In this document: piece after piece, positions 35,996 through 45,563 of the stretch
How the letters are laid out: each line of letters starts with the position of its first letter
Numbering within the stretch: position 1 is the stretch's first letter
Assembly: GCA_025359065.1 (NCBI GenBank)
Contig: JANYHM010000038.1
Coordinates: forward strand, 62,001-126,000
Reading direction: 5' to 3'
Source of the DNA: Synechococcales cyanobacterium GL140_1_metabinner_5_sub
GTDB lineage: Bacteria > Cyanobacteriota > Cyanobacteriia > Cyanobacteriales > Chamaesiphonaceae
Length of the DNA: 64,000 bases
Made by a program: the position numbers and the translations under genes
Notes under the pieces: model-generated
Told to the model about the DNA's origin: nothing
Databases searched by the model: none
The model's input: the letters and a program-made list of their open reading frames with translations, nothing else

Positions 35996-36253
35996 ATGGC
36001 CAATGTCGAAATTTACACCTGGAAAACTTGCCCTTTTTGTATTCGAGCAAAAGGACTGCTTGATGACAAAGGCGTAAACTATACCGAATACGCGATCGAT
36101 GGCGATGATGCCGCCCGTAACAAAATGGCCGATCGATCAAATGGCCGCCGCTCTTTGCCCCAAATTTTTATCAACGATGCCCATATTGGTGGCTGCGACG
36201 ATATTCATGCTTTAGATGCCACTGGCAAATTAAATATATTGTTAGCCGCCTAG
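35996..36253 (+). CDS. grxC: Glutaredoxin 3
   Basis: This 85-residue dithiol glutaredoxin has active site CPFC (Cys12, Cys15) and the glutathione-binding elements LPQIFI and GGCDD. It reduces protein disulphides and mixed disulphides with glutathione. Its stop codon overlaps the stop of the convergent molybdopterin oxidoreductase gene within CTAG (36250-36253). Confidence 0.95.
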   Translation: MANVEIYTWKTCPFCIRAKGLLDDKGVNYTEYAIDGDDAARNKMADRSNGRRSLPQIFINDAHIGGCDDIHALDATGKLNILLAA

Positions 36254-36951
36254 ATGCTGGCGAACCAATCATAACCTTGGTCTTCCCAGTAGCCGCGTTT
36301 GGTCATTAACTTGTCGGTGACGGTCACGGCTGTCACCCACTTGCTCAGCTTGTAACCTAATTTAATTGGAGAAGCCAGACGCAGGGGCGCACCGTTTTCG
36401 GGCGGTAGTGGCGCATCATTTTTTTGATAGGCCAACAGCGTTTGGGGATGCTGTGCCGAAGCCAAATCCCAGCTTTCGTAGTAGCCATCTGCCGAAGTAA
36501 AGTACACATAGCGGGCAGTGGATTTCACTCCAGCTACTTGCAGAATGTCTGATAACTTCACGCCACCCCACTGAACGATCGCCGCCCAGCCTTCGACGCA
36601 GACATGCTGGGTGATTTGCGATTCATAGGGCAACCGGCGAATATCTTCCATAGAAAGATTCAGAGGTTTGTTGACCTGACCCGTGACCTGTAAGCGAAAA
36701 TTAGCCAGGTCGATTTTGGGAGTGCCGTCGAAACTATTGACAATCAGCTTGCCGAGATCTACATGGTCGCCCAGATCTATTTCTGGAATCAGTCGCTGGG
36801 ACAACATTGCTTCACCCAGTCGATCATTCACTGGTCGGATGAGTCTGCCGATCGGGTCATACAAAACAGTGCCAGTTGCATTAAACAGTAGTCCGCCGCC
36901 TACCCAGCGTAAGATTTGGCGACGGGTAAATTTTTTGTCTTCGGTACTCAT
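36250..36951 (-). CDS. Molybdopterin-dependent oxidoreductase (sulfite oxidase fold)
   Basis: This 233-residue protein of the SUOX/MsrP superfamily has the molybdenum-ligand Cys118 in QHVCVEGWAA, with LRLASPIKLGYKLSKWV forming the cofactor pocket. The N-terminus has a twin-arginine TRRQILRWVGG followed by a hydrophobic stretch, consistent with Tat export and perhaps membrane anchoring. It overlaps the upstream cytochrome b gene by 4 nt, so the two form a coupled membrane-electron-transfer pair. The substrate is unknown; methionine sulfoxide reduction by MsrP is one family role but cannot be assumed. Confidence 0.9.
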   Translation of the reverse strand: MSTEDKKFTRRQILRWVGGGLLFNATGTVLYDPIGRLIRPVNDRLGEAMLSQRLIPEIDLGDHVDLGKLIVNSFDGTPKIDLANFRLQVTGQVNKPLNLSMEDIRRLPYESQITQHVCVEGWAAIVQWGGVKLSDILQVAGVKSTARYVYFTSADGYYESWDLASAQHPQTLLAYQKNDAPLPPENGAPLRLASPIKLGYKLSKWVTAVTVTDKLMTKRGYWEDQGYDWFASI

Positions 36952-37529
36952 GAATTGGAGGTAGATTTGATTGCAAACATCGATCGCAGCAATACACCGT
37001 TGCCGATATTACTAGCGATGGTGCCATGAACGATCACTAATGAAATTAGCACGGGTACGGCTAAGAAATGGATCGTTCTCAGGTTTTGCCAACTGCCAAA
37101 GCTGCGGGCAAGCCAATGAAACTGGGAGGGCTGGTACATCGAAATACCACTAATTAGCGATAACAGCAGCAGTGGAATGGCGATCGTATAGACAATGCGA
37201 TGCCAAGCAAACTGACGACGTTGCAGATTTTGGCTCTGGGCGAGGGCTTTAATGTCTTTTTGCTGCACAAAGTAATGTTGCCAACGGCGACTAAACAAAA
37301 TGTATAGTCCGTAGGCCAACAAATTTAATCCAAAAAACCACATCAGGGTAAAGTGCCAGTTGCGGGCACCACCGAGCCAGCCCCCCAGCAAAAATGCACC
37401 AGGAATATGCCAGCCTTGGCGACCACCAAATACCGGGTTGGCGTTATAAATTTGTAAGCCGCTGCCAATTAAACCCCACAAAACAATGAGGTTTACCCAA
37501 TGGAAAATTCGAATAGCAATTGGTCGCAT
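36948..37529 (-). CDS. Membrane cytochrome b-type protein
   Basis: This 193-residue integral membrane protein has four main helices (about 9-30, 55-80, 112-132, 145-170). Histidines at RIFHWVNLIVLW, WHFTLMWFFG and TIHFLAVPVLISLVIVHG are positioned to bind haem b, as in the cytochrome b561/Ni-hydrogenase b family. It is likely the electron donor to the oxidoreductase that it overlaps. The lytic transglycosylase gene ends 13 nt downstream of its start side, on the same strand. Confidence 0.88.
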   Translation of the reverse strand: MRPIAIRIFHWVNLIVLWGLIGSGLQIYNANPVFGGRQGWHIPGAFLLGGWLGGARNWHFTLMWFFGLNLLAYGLYILFSRRWQHYFVQQKDIKALAQSQNLQRRQFAWHRIVYTIAIPLLLLSLISGISMYQPSQFHWLARSFGSWQNLRTIHFLAVPVLISLVIVHGTIASNIGNGVLLRSMFAIKSTSNS

Positions 37530-37542
37530 GTTTTAGTGGCTA

Positions 37543-39729
37543 TCAAGCTTTTGTTGCACTGAGCAGATTTTTGACTTTCTCTGAAATCGCTGGATTGTAG
37601 ATGCGGAGGTAATTCCAGTAATTACCCAACACATTGCGCACATATCCTTGGGTTTCATCAAAAGGAATATCTTCGACAAATTCGTCCGGATTGTTAAAGC
37701 CGATTTTTTTCACCCACTTACTGACATTCCCTGGTCCAGCATTGTAAGAAGCTGCTGCCAACAAAGAATCATTTTTTACTTCATCGTGCATGTGTGCCAA
37801 ATACCAGCTACCAATTTTGATATTGTCCTGAGGCACAATTAAGTTGTAGTTAGGCATCTCCATTTTAGGGGTAATAAAGGCAGCCGTGGCGGGCATGACC
37901 TGCATTAAACCTAGAGCGCCCACCGACGATCGAGTTTCGGGGTCAAACTTCGATTCTTGACGCACAATGCTCAGCACCAGCAGCGGCGAAATTTTTAGTT
38001 TCTGAGCTGCCGCCATGATCGGCTCATTGTAGGCCAATGGATACAAAGCGTGCCAATAGTTTGCAGACTGGCGCGCCTTCTGATGCTGTTCTTTCTCTTC
38101 AGGGCTATCGCGTTTTTCTAGCTGCGAAACTCGGGCGAGAGCCAATTGATGGCGACCAAGCCCCCGTAGCAGTAAGCCCTCAGCAAATTGTTCAGAGACA
38201 GAATATTTATCTTTATCGGGAAACTCATTTTGCCATAAAGCCCAAGCATCGCGGTAGGCACCGATTTGATATAGCTCTTTGAGGGTGTTAGAACCCACTG
38301 GTAAGGGTAAATTAGCTTCTGGTTTTTCTAATTTAACTTCGCTAGTGCGCAGACTTTTGAAATCCCCCACATCCCAACCCAAGCTGCCTGCTGCTCGCCA
38401 AGCATAGTAAGACTGGGTGTATTTAACAATGGTGTAAGTAAAAGCCTGTTTAGCTTCTTCTGCGCGTCCCATCTGCTGTGCCCATTTGCCAATCCAAAAA
38501 GCGGCTCTGGCACTGTAACGATTGTCGGGGCTATCTACTACGATCGATTTAGCCAATGACCAAGCTTTGGTTAAGTCCTGTTGAGTTGCAGCGCTGCGGG
38601 CTTGCTCCCAACGAATTCCGGCGGCTGCTTCGGATTTAGGAAAACGCTGGATGATTGCGGCAGAAATTTCTTGAGATTGGACTTTGCCGCCGCTTTTTTC
38701 TAGGAGTTTAGATTTGCGAAACAGCGCTGCGGGCGATAGTTCTGGATTATCTTTTTTGCCCAGTTTATCCAAGTAATTAATCGCCTCATTATCGTTCAGC
38801 GACATCTCCGCTAATTCAATCAATGCCCGATCAACTTCTGGGGCATCTCTGAATTTGCTAATGAGCTGTTGATAAGTGGTTTTAGCTAGGGGCACATTGC
38901 GGTTGGCACGGGCATTTTGAGCCATAAGCAAAAGGTTTTCTGGAGTAACTGGCGATCGGCTGAGGGGTAAAGTTGCCCGATCGAGCAAATTATTTTGCAG
39001 ATAGGCTTCAGCAATCAGTCGCCAGTCATCTGGCTTGAGTGACGGCATATACTCAGTACTCAGTTTGTCAGCCAATTCTACGCCCTTATTAAAGCGAGTG
39101 CCACCGCTGCGCAAATAAGTAAACATCAATTCGGTATTGCGGGGAGTGCGCTCCATCATATTCTGCAACACAGCCAACGTGCGGGGATGATGCGGGAATT
39201 TTTGCAGGGCCTTGTCCCACATGTTGGGGTCTTTTTTGCCCAGTCTTTCGAGGGCTTCTACCGAAACCGGAGAGTCGGGATGTTTGGTCACTAGTTCGGT
39301 TAAACTTCGCTCTACCGCTGCTCGATCGCCAATCAAGTCAAAAGCTAGGGCGCGTTTCCATAAAATGTAAGGAGCAAGCAAAGAGTAGTCTTTTTCTAGC
39401 TTATCTAAATAACGTAGAGCTTTACTACCTTGGTCTTGCTGGATCAAATCAGTAGCCAATACATATTTAGCCCGACTAACATTGGCTTTGTCGCCGCCTT
39501 GTACTACAATGTCAGTTAGAGTATTGGCGCGCTCCACTGGCTGCAACGAGGCCAACTTGAGTACTGGAGAATCTAACGTTCCTACAATACCTGCGCCATC
39601 GCTCCAAAAATTTTTGATGTAAGAAAAAATAGATGCAGAAGCCGTAGCGCCAAGTAGACCAAGTACCAGCAGGCGCGGGATGAAAGTCTTTTTCTTGCGC
39701 TTTCTAGTGGCAGTTCCCATAGTGGGCAT
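37543..39729 (-). CDS. Lytic murein transglycosylase, Slt70-like
   Basis: This 728-residue protein has a basic N-terminus (RKRKKKTFIPRLLVLGLLGA) forming a signal anchor, a long superhelical TPR-like domain at about 60-540, and a C-terminal SLT domain at about 570-710. Catalytic Glu lies in IVRQESKFDPETRS, followed by GALGLMQVMPATA and AAASYNAGPGNV. It cleaves peptidoglycan glycan strands to 1,6-anhydro ends. The start may be 39729 or the third codon, 39720 (MGTATRK); no clear ribosome site decides. Confidence 0.93.
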   Translation of the reverse strand: MPTMGTATRKRKKKTFIPRLLVLGLLGATASASIFSYIKNFWSDGAGIVGTLDSPVLKLASLQPVERANTLTDIVVQGGDKANVSRAKYVLATDLIQQDQGSKALRYLDKLEKDYSLLAPYILWKRALAFDLIGDRAAVERSLTELVTKHPDSPVSVEALERLGKKDPNMWDKALQKFPHHPRTLAVLQNMMERTPRNTELMFTYLRSGGTRFNKGVELADKLSTEYMPSLKPDDWRLIAEAYLQNNLLDRATLPLSRSPVTPENLLLMAQNARANRNVPLAKTTYQQLISKFRDAPEVDRALIELAEMSLNDNEAINYLDKLGKKDNPELSPAALFRKSKLLEKSGGKVQSQEISAAIIQRFPKSEAAAGIRWEQARSAATQQDLTKAWSLAKSIVVDSPDNRYSARAAFWIGKWAQQMGRAEEAKQAFTYTIVKYTQSYYAWRAAGSLGWDVGDFKSLRTSEVKLEKPEANLPLPVGSNTLKELYQIGAYRDAWALWQNEFPDKDKYSVSEQFAEGLLLRGLGRHQLALARVSQLEKRDSPEEKEQHQKARQSANYWHALYPLAYNEPIMAAAQKLKISPLLVLSIVRQESKFDPETRSSVGALGLMQVMPATAAFITPKMEMPNYNLIVPQDNIKIGSWYLAHMHDEVKNDSLLAAASYNAGPGNVSKWVKKIGFNNPDEFVEDIPFDETQGYVRNVLGNYWNYLRIYNPAISEKVKNLLSATKA

Positions 39730-39804
39730 CGTTAAAGAGGAAGACTAGAGCTATGATAACCCGGTATTGCCACCGTATTGTTACTAGCGCAGATCATTGA
39801 TGCG

Positions 39805-39838
39805 CCGGTCAACCGTATTTTTAGATACGGTTGACTGG
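39805..39838. promoter_or_regulatory. Inverted repeat upstream of the transglycosylase gene
   Basis: GTCAACCGTAT and ATACGGTTGAC form 11 perfect pairs, extended to 14 with one G-T pair, around a 6-nt loop. It lies 80 nt upstream of the transglycosylase start and just past the stop of the 199-residue protein gene. There is no T-run, so it could be an operator or a hairpin protecting the upstream mRNA. Confidence 0.4.
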
Positions 39839-39851
39839 AGTTAACAGGCAA

Positions 39852-40451
39852 TTAACCCACCCCATAAATCTCTAACAAATCGATCGGTAAAGTTTTCTCG
39901 AAAGACTTTTGGGCTTCAGCTAAATATAAGGGCACATCCATTTCAGCCAAATCTTCGCCCTCAGCTTGCAATGCCGCCGAAATTTGCTGAGCTGACCACT
40001 GCTGATTGCCCATGATAAAGACCAATCGCAACAGGGGCTGAATGAGTTCTAACGATCGGTTTGTGTAGCAGCGCAAAGGTGGAGAAACTTCGCTCAGTCG
40101 GTAAGTAATTTCGTCAGATGCCGGTAGTTTTTGCGGGCCAACTAATTCTCCAGCTACATTTACTACCCACTGCTGCCAGACTATTTTTGGAATTTGCTGA
40201 TCGTCTAGTTCTTGCAGTCGATCGAACACTTTTTGCCAAGCCAGGGCAAAAGTATAGTCAATCTGAACTTGGTCGCCTGCTACATGCTGAATAATGCTGT
40301 AGACGATCGAGCTATATCGGCAGAAAAAAGCAATAAAGTATTGAGCTTTTTCTGGCTCTTGAATGTGGTTCTGGATCAGTTCAGCATCGGTGTATTGACC
40401 CAGAGCTAGAATCGATTCATGGTGGGCTTCGGCAAAGGTCGGAATCTGCAC
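39852..40451 (-). CDS. Conserved cyanobacterial protein, sigma-factor-like
   Basis: This 199-residue soluble, helix-rich protein includes AQYFIAFFCRYSSIVYSIIQ, reminiscent of region 2 of ECF sigma factors (FxxLYxRY...V), and a C-terminal helical part. The DNA-binding region 4 is not evident. In my recollection similar proteins exist across cyanobacteria and are annotated as sigma-like; this was not checked. It lies upstream of the transglycosylase on the same strand (122-nt gap). Function is unknown. Confidence 0.75.
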   Translation of the reverse strand: MQIPTFAEAHHESILALGQYTDAELIQNHIQEPEKAQYFIAFFCRYSSIVYSIIQHVAGDQVQIDYTFALAWQKVFDRLQELDDQQIPKIVWQQWVVNVAGELVGPQKLPASDEITYRLSEVSPPLRCYTNRSLELIQPLLRLVFIMGNQQWSAQQISAALQAEGEDLAEMDVPLYLAEAQKSFEKTLPIDLLEIYGVG

Positions 40452-40595
40452 TGGTATGAAACGCTGATTTTCAAGAAGTCGTCAGTACATCCTACTCGAT
40501 TCCGTTGTCCACTGTTGCTAGATTAGGTGGCCAGATTTGTGAATTGTATGGTGTGGCTGGCATGGTAGGATTTCGATATTCTGCTCTTATTGATT

Positions 40596-41084
40596 ATGTC
40601 CGAGATCATCGCCCTCAAACCCGCTCAGCAAAAACGCGTGCAGCGCGTGCGGCAACTTGCTAAGCTCCTAGATGAAGCCATCCTGATTCCTGGCACCAAC
40701 AAACGGATTGGTCTAGACCCTATTATTGGTCTGATTCCTGGCGGTGGTGATACTGTGACAATGTTGATGTCGGCTTATATCGTGGTGGAAGCCGCCCTCT
40801 TAGGACTTCCTGCTACCACCTTGTTGCAGATGGTAGGAAACATTGTGATTGATGCTTTTGTAGGGACAGTGCCTGTTGTAGGCGACCTGTTTGATGTGGT
40901 TTCTAAGGCCAATATGCGTAACCTGAAACTGCTCGATGCCCATCTGGCTGAGCCAGAATTTCGCGCCAAGTCTGATAAACTGCTGGTGATATTTATTGTG
41001 GTGTTGCTGGCGATCGTGATTGTTAGTTTTGGTTTAGTTGCTGCTTTGCTCTTCAGCATAGTTTTCAAACTTTTCGGTGGTTAA
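40596..41084 (+). CDS. DUF4112-family membrane protein
   Basis: This 162-residue protein has the DUF4112 signature LDEAILIPGTNKRIGLDPIIGLIPGGGDTV (read as two halves, LDEAILIPGTNKRIG and DPIIGLIPGGGD), followed by helices at about 55-80 and 130-158 and the repeat-like VGTVPVVGDLFD. The family is of unknown function. ATG 40596 is chosen over TTG 40590. Confidence 0.87.
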   Translation: MSEIIALKPAQQKRVQRVRQLAKLLDEAILIPGTNKRIGLDPIIGLIPGGGDTVTMLMSAYIVVEAALLGLPATTLLQMVGNIVIDAFVGTVPVVGDLFDVVSKANMRNLKLLDAHLAEPEFRAKSDKLLVIFIVVLLAIVIVSFGLVAALLFSIVFKLFGG

Positions 41085-41137
41085 CCTCCTGGGAGGAAAC
41101 TCAGTGATTTTCTGAACTAACCTTGATCATCCGCTGT

Positions 41138-42283
41138 CTAGTAATTTTGAATACCAAACTTATTGGACGACAAAGTTGAGGTATTTACCGTGGCCAAAAA
41201 AGTCATGATGTTGAAAGGCTTGGCCGATGTCTCGAAGCGGTTGAGGTTAGAAAACCCTTTGTAAGTATTTAATTTATCTAGCTTAGAATTGCCCGTATTC
41301 CAAGGTCTAGCCAATAAGCTAGATTGATTCCACTGAATCACCGCCGGCTTAGCAACAGGCTGTTGAGAAGTGAACAATGGTGAAGCGCTCAAAGAGCCAC
41401 TTGCTTTCGTCGGAAAAACTGGCTCCACAGCAGTTCCCAAGGTGAGGCGGGGGCTAAAGGACAATGTATCATTTTGTTGAAAAGAGCTGTTGCTGCCAAT
41501 GTTTAGTAAAGAAGAATCCAGTTGAGGCTTAGGCAAAACAGTGATCAGTTTCCAGGAGTTGGCCACTAATTTTCCGGTGAAAGAGGTTATTTGGCTATGG
41601 ACATTGCCAAACCCGATCACTTTTTCAGGAGTAGTAACTTTAGCGATTGTTGGAGCAATATCTGGTTGATTGGTTAACGCATTCAGCTTACTTTCAGTCT
41701 TTTCAGCTTTGGCCGCTGGCTGACCAAAAGCTACATCTTTGCTCAATCCTGGCTCAGTACTTAAGGAACTCTTGGCTGCACTGATAATCTGGTCGTTAGG
41801 AGTGAGAGTTTGTGGTTGTACAACCTCTGTTTTCAGTACAGTTTTGGGGGTGCTGGGGTTAAAACCTGCGAACTTGTTCTGCTCGTTTTTGCTAATACCC
41901 GATGGCGAAACAGTCCCCAGAATAACCGGAGGTTGAGTTGCCACTAATCCGCAAACGTTAGTTGGACAACTGCTTAACACCCGAGACGGATTGGGAAGTC
42001 CTGATGTCAGGGGTAATGATGAGATTGAGCTACTCGGAGTAAGGCGATCGGCACCAATAGCAGCGGTAGGCTTAGCACTGTTAGATAAAGCTGCGGCTGA
42101 CCTGGAGTCTAGGACAACATTTGTTGCCATCCTGCGCACCGCTTGATCTGGAGTAGGAATTCCTGGAGTAGAGAGCGGTTGACTAGGTGGTAATTCTGCG
42201 GCTCCTGCTGCTTGGGAAAGAGCGGATGCCAAGAGCACCCCGCTGAGCAGAGGGTTTTTGATAGACCAAATTCTCATCACCAT
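41138..42283 (-). CDS. Exported low-complexity Ser/Thr/Pro-rich protein
   Basis: This 381-residue protein has a signal peptide at about 1-29 (LLSGVLLASALSQAAGAAEL). The remainder is rich in Ser, Thr, Pro, Lys and Asn with no recognisable domain; there are two cysteines (SSCPTNVCG). It may be a disordered surface or periplasmic protein. It is convergent with the DUF4112 gene. The family was not recognised. Confidence 0.72.
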   Translation of the reverse strand: MVMRIWSIKNPLLSGVLLASALSQAAGAAELPPSQPLSTPGIPTPDQAVRRMATNVVLDSRSAAALSNSAKPTAAIGADRLTPSSSISSLPLTSGLPNPSRVLSSCPTNVCGLVATQPPVILGTVSPSGISKNEQNKFAGFNPSTPKTVLKTEVVQPQTLTPNDQIISAAKSSLSTEPGLSKDVAFGQPAAKAEKTESKLNALTNQPDIAPTIAKVTTPEKVIGFGNVHSQITSFTGKLVANSWKLITVLPKPQLDSSLLNIGSNSSFQQNDTLSFSPRLTLGTAVEPVFPTKASGSLSASPLFTSQQPVAKPAVIQWNQSSLLARPWNTGNSKLDKLNTYKGFSNLNRFETSAKPFNIMTFLATVNTSTLSSNKFGIQNY

Positions 42284-42400
42284 TGAACATTGCTCCCGAT
42301 CACAAACTCTTTAGCTGGATTATACACCTCAAGAGTCCCTATGACTCAGATTTTGAATGTCAAAATTACTACATTTTCCATACTTAATTATTTTGCTAAA

Positions 42401-43420
42401 TTACAACTGCACTGACCACCAGCTAATTTGACCACTTTTGCAGCCCAGTGCCAAGTATGTTCCAGCTTTGCTCCATTGAAGTAGAGCTTGGCCTGATGCG
42501 GTGTGTTCTGTTGTAGCTTTGTCTAAGATTGCTAAATCAGTATCTTGAATTAAAATCACATTTTCTGGATTATTAGTGTCTTGACCCATTGTTACCATAG
42601 CCGCAAGAAGAGGCAGTTGAGGATGTGGGGCGATGCTGATCGTCGGTGGGGCATGGAGTTCGGTTGCTTGAGGATGCCAATTGTCGTCGGCATATTGCCA
42701 ACAGACTAGCTCTTGGTTGCTCACGATCGCTAAGGTAGATTCACCCCTCAACCATTGCAGTTGACGAATTTTGGCGGGCAGATCGGCAATGATCCAGGGG
42801 CGTTCTAGTTCTTGGCTGGTAGCAAATACCAACTGCCGATCGATGGTGGCTGCCGCCAAAAATTGGCCATCATCTGACCAAGCCACTTGATGGACGCTAG
42901 TGTCTACTACCAGCATTTCGCACTGCTGCCAATCATCCCAATTCCACACAGCTACGCCGCCATAGCCTGCTACGGCGATCTGGGAGCCATCAAATTTCCA
43001 ACAGAGATTGCAAACTGTCGATCGATCAAAGGGCAGGGTCACTAATAATTCTTGATTGGCTACTTGCCAAATTTGCACTTGTTTACCGATGGCGACTGCC
43101 AAAATCGGCTGTAATGGATGCCAAGCTAATTGATCGATCCATGCTCGCTGGGCGGTAATGGTTTGCCACAGTTCGCCCTCACACCAAATTTTAACGTTGC
43201 CAGCTTGGCCTGCCGCCGCTAAATATTGGCCATCGGAGGAATATTGGAGACAGTCGATCGAATAGTCTCCAGCCGCTTGGTAATAGACAAGCCGCTCATT
43301 TTGCCAGCAAACTACTTCCCCCGCAGCGGAGCTAGCAGCCCAACTATCTGCGGTGGTAGTGATGGCAGTGATCGCTTCGTGCAGTTGCCCTTGCCATTGC
43401 AAATTTAAAAAATCGGTCAT
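42401..43420 (-). CDS. WD40-repeat protein coupled to nadA
   Basis: This 339-residue cytoplasmic beta-propeller starts [17 protein letters not shown] at 43420. Blades include LQYSSDGQYLAAAGQAGNVKIW and similar (LAWHPLQPILAVAIGKQVQIW, VAWSDDGQFLAAATIDRQL). Its ATG overlaps the nadA stop codon (TAATG), so translation is coupled. The upstream extension to 43555 is nadA read in another frame. No catalytic residues are visible; a scaffold role is likely, but the link to NAD synthesis is unexplained. Confidence 0.87.
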   Translation of the reverse strand: MTDFLNLQWQGQLHEAITAITTTADSWAASSAAGEVVCWQNERLVYYQAAGDYSIDCLQYSSDGQYLAAAGQAGNVKIWCEGELWQTITAQRAWIDQLAWHPLQPILAVAIGKQVQIWQVANQELLVTLPFDRSTVCNLCWKFDGSQIAVAGYGGVAVWNWDDWQQCEMLVVDTSVHQVAWSDDGQFLAAATIDRQLVFATSQELERPWIIADLPAKIRQLQWLRGESTLAIVSNQELVCWQYADDNWHPQATELHAPPTISIAPHPQLPLLAAMVTMGQDTNNPENVILIQDTDLAILDKATTEHTASGQALLQWSKAGTYLALGCKSGQISWWSVQL

Positions 43421-44376
43421 TAGCTCATTGCCAACATGCGCTCTAAAGGTTTGCGGGCAGCCTGCTGCAAATGTTCTGGCATCTGGATCTCGGGGGTACG
43501 ATCGCGCAGCGCCAGATAAATTTTTTCTAGGGTGTTTAAGCGCATGTATGGGCACTCATTGCAGTTGCAGTTGTTGGCATCGGGCGGGGCGGGGATGAAT
43601 TCTTTGCTGGGGCTGGCCTGCTGCATTTGATGAATAATGCCGGGTTCAGTCACCACAATAAAGCTCTGCCGATCGTCGTTTTTGCTAAATTTGAGCAGGG
43701 CACTAGTAGAGCCGATAAAGTCGGCGTGATGCAGCACTGGTTCTTCACATTCTGGGTGAGCAATGACAGCGGCGTTTGGGTGCTGCATTTTGAGCTGTAC
43801 AAGTTTTTTCTCAGAGAAGGTTTCATGCACAATGCAACTGCCTTGCCATAACACTAATTGCCGCTGGGCTTGTTGGGCGACGTAGCGACCGAGGTTGCGA
43901 TCGGGTGCAAAAATAATCCCTTGATCAGCCGGAATTTGCTGGACAATTTTGACGGCATTGGAGCTGGTGCAGATAATATCGCTGAGAGCTTTGATTTCAG
44001 CGCTGCAATTGATATAAGAAATGACAATGTGGTTGGGGTGCTGGGCTTTAAATGCGGCAAATTTATCTGGTGGGCAGCTATCGGCCAACGAACAACCGGC
44101 TTCAAGATCTGGCAGTAAGACGAGTTTGTGGGGGTTAAGAATCTTGGCGGTTTCGGCCATAAAATGCACCCCCGCAAACAAAATCACATCGGCAGTCGTG
44201 CTGGCAGCGCGGCGAGAGAGTTCTAAAGAGTCACCGATAAAGTCGGCGATGTCTTGGATGGCGGCTTCTTGATAGTAGTGCGCCAAAATCACGGCGTTCA
44301 GCTCTTGTTTTAGGGTCTGAATTGCTGCCACTAAATCGGTGGGAATGTTGCTGGGCGGTCTATCGGTAACAAACAT
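43420..44376 (-). CDS. nadA: Quinolinate synthase
   Basis: NadA condenses iminoaspartate with dihydroxyacetone phosphate to quinolinate, the first committed intermediate of NAD made from aspartate. The 318-residue form from ATG 44376 ([10 protein letters not shown]) matches cyanobacterial relatives; a TTG at 44421 would add 15 residues. Motifs seen are [63 protein letters not shown] and [18 protein letters not shown], which include the three cysteines for the [4Fe-4S] cluster. Confidence 0.96.
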   Translation of the reverse strand: MFVTDRPPSNIPTDLVAAIQTLKQELNAVILAHYYQEAAIQDIADFIGDSLELSRRAASTTADVILFAGVHFMAETAKILNPHKLVLLPDLEAGCSLADSCPPDKFAAFKAQHPNHIVISYINCSAEIKALSDIICTSSNAVKIVQQIPADQGIIFAPDRNLGRYVAQQAQRQLVLWQGSCIVHETFSEKKLVQLKMQHPNAAVIAHPECEEPVLHHADFIGSTSALLKFSKNDDRQSFIVVTEPGIIHQMQQASPSKEFIPAPPDANNCNCNECPYMRLNTLEKIYLALRDRTPEIQMPEHLQQAARKPLERMLAMS

Positions 44377-44428
44377 AGGGGCAGCAAAAGAGGGTGCTTT
44401 GATTATAGTATTTTTCACCAAAAGTAAA

Positions 44429-44983
44429 TTAATCTGAACTCAAGATTTTCTCGACGTTTTTTTTGCCGGCAGCAGATCTAATGGTGAGAGTCTGCTTGGC
44501 AAAATCAAATTGGTAGCTATAAGCTTTACCCTGAGCTGTATAGATGATGTCATCTTTCGTTTTGACCGGCAAATTGAACTGCTTTTGGGTTTTGATGTTG
44601 CGCATGGCTACCACCGATATTTCGGCGGTGGCGATGACATCATCGTTGGTGCTCACAGGCAAATTCTGTTGCCGACGTTTTTTAGCATTGCTCACCGCGC
44701 TATTAGAAACTTCGGTGGTGGTTTTGGAGCACAGATTAATTTGGTAATTTTCGCTAATGGCCACCGCATCACGGCTCATGCCCTTGGGACAAATAAAGAA
44801 CTTAGGCTTGGCTTTGGCCAAAGATATTAGATCACTACTGGCCAGCGGCACCAAAACTTCGCCAGAAGCAAGCTTCGCTACCGAAGGCTGGGCAAATAGC
44901 AGCGCTGTTACTAAGCTCAATAGACTCAACCAGATTGTCCAGGTACGGGACAATCGCAAGATCAGCCGGGAAATAAATGACAT
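44429..44983 (-). CDS. Exported protein of unknown function
   Basis: This 184-residue protein has a signal peptide at about 1-36 ([20 protein letters not shown]). The mature part has two cysteines (FICPKG, INLCSK) that may pair, and two similar segments, [20 protein letters not shown] and [20 protein letters not shown], which suggest an internal duplication. The family was not recognised. It lies upstream of nadA on the same strand with a 52-nt gap. Confidence 0.72.
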   Translation of the reverse strand: MSFISRLILRLSRTWTIWLSLLSLVTALLFAQPSVAKLASGEVLVPLASSDLISLAKAKPKFFICPKGMSRDAVAISENYQINLCSKTTTEVSNSAVSNAKKRRQQNLPVSTNDDVIATAEISVVAMRNIKTQKQFNLPVKTKDDIIYTAQGKAYSYQFDFAKQTLTIRSAAGKKNVEKILSSD

Positions 44984-45139
44984 GTTTTTTGATCAACTCT
45001 GGTGATCAGTGTACCGCTGCTGGCGATGGAAATGAACGAAGGAATCTATTAGGGAGCTAAGAATCCTTAATCGGAGACACATATTGCTGTCTCTTGGCCT
45101 AGGGCTTTAAAATGTTCCCCAGCTCCAGACTACAAAATT

Positions 45140-45472
45140 TTAAGCTGGTGCAAAAAAATGTCGATCAATCATCTCAGTCAATTTTGCTTTAGTAATAGCT
45201 CCTTCCCAAGAGTGAATTAGTTGGCCATCTTGAAACAAGCGAATTGCTGGTACTCCTTCCACAGCATAAGTTTTTACCGATTCTGGGTTGCCATCTACGG
45301 GCAGTTTGACCACTTTGAGCCGATCTGTATAGTTTTGCGATACCCAATCGATCGAAGGTGATACCAATTTACATGGGCCGCACCAGTCTGCCCAAAAATA
45401 CACCACTACTGGCTGGGTTTGGCTGATTACTTCGGTTGTGAACTGTTCATCACTGATGATCTGTGCGCCCAT
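45140..45472 (-). CDS. Thioredoxin
   Basis: This 110-residue thioredoxin has active site WCGPCK (Cys31, Cys34), the cis-proline in EGVPAIRLF and the usual length. It reduces protein disulphides; which of the several cyanobacterial thioredoxin classes it belongs to is not clear. vipp1 lies upstream on the same strand, 91 nt away. Confidence 0.95.
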   Translation of the reverse strand: MGAQIISDEQFTTEVISQTQPVVVYFWADWCGPCKLVSPSIDWVSQNYTDRLKVVKLPVDGNPESVKTYAVEGVPAIRLFQDGQLIHSWEGAITKAKLTEMIDRHFFAPA

Positions 45473-45563
45473 GCAGTTTTCTCCCTAAAAATTTTATTTT
45501 ACCAGCAAAAATCTCCCAATCGATCTTGGTTCGATCGGGGATTCTTGATACCATTCACACAAC

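Noticed and set aside
35830-36000. Minus-strand open stretch before grxC
   Set aside because: It has fewer than 60 codons, lies in a likely promoter region and matches no family I know.
43421-43555. Longer start of the WD40 gene
   Set aside because: The extension is nadA read in another frame; ATG 43420 overlaps the nadA stop exactly.
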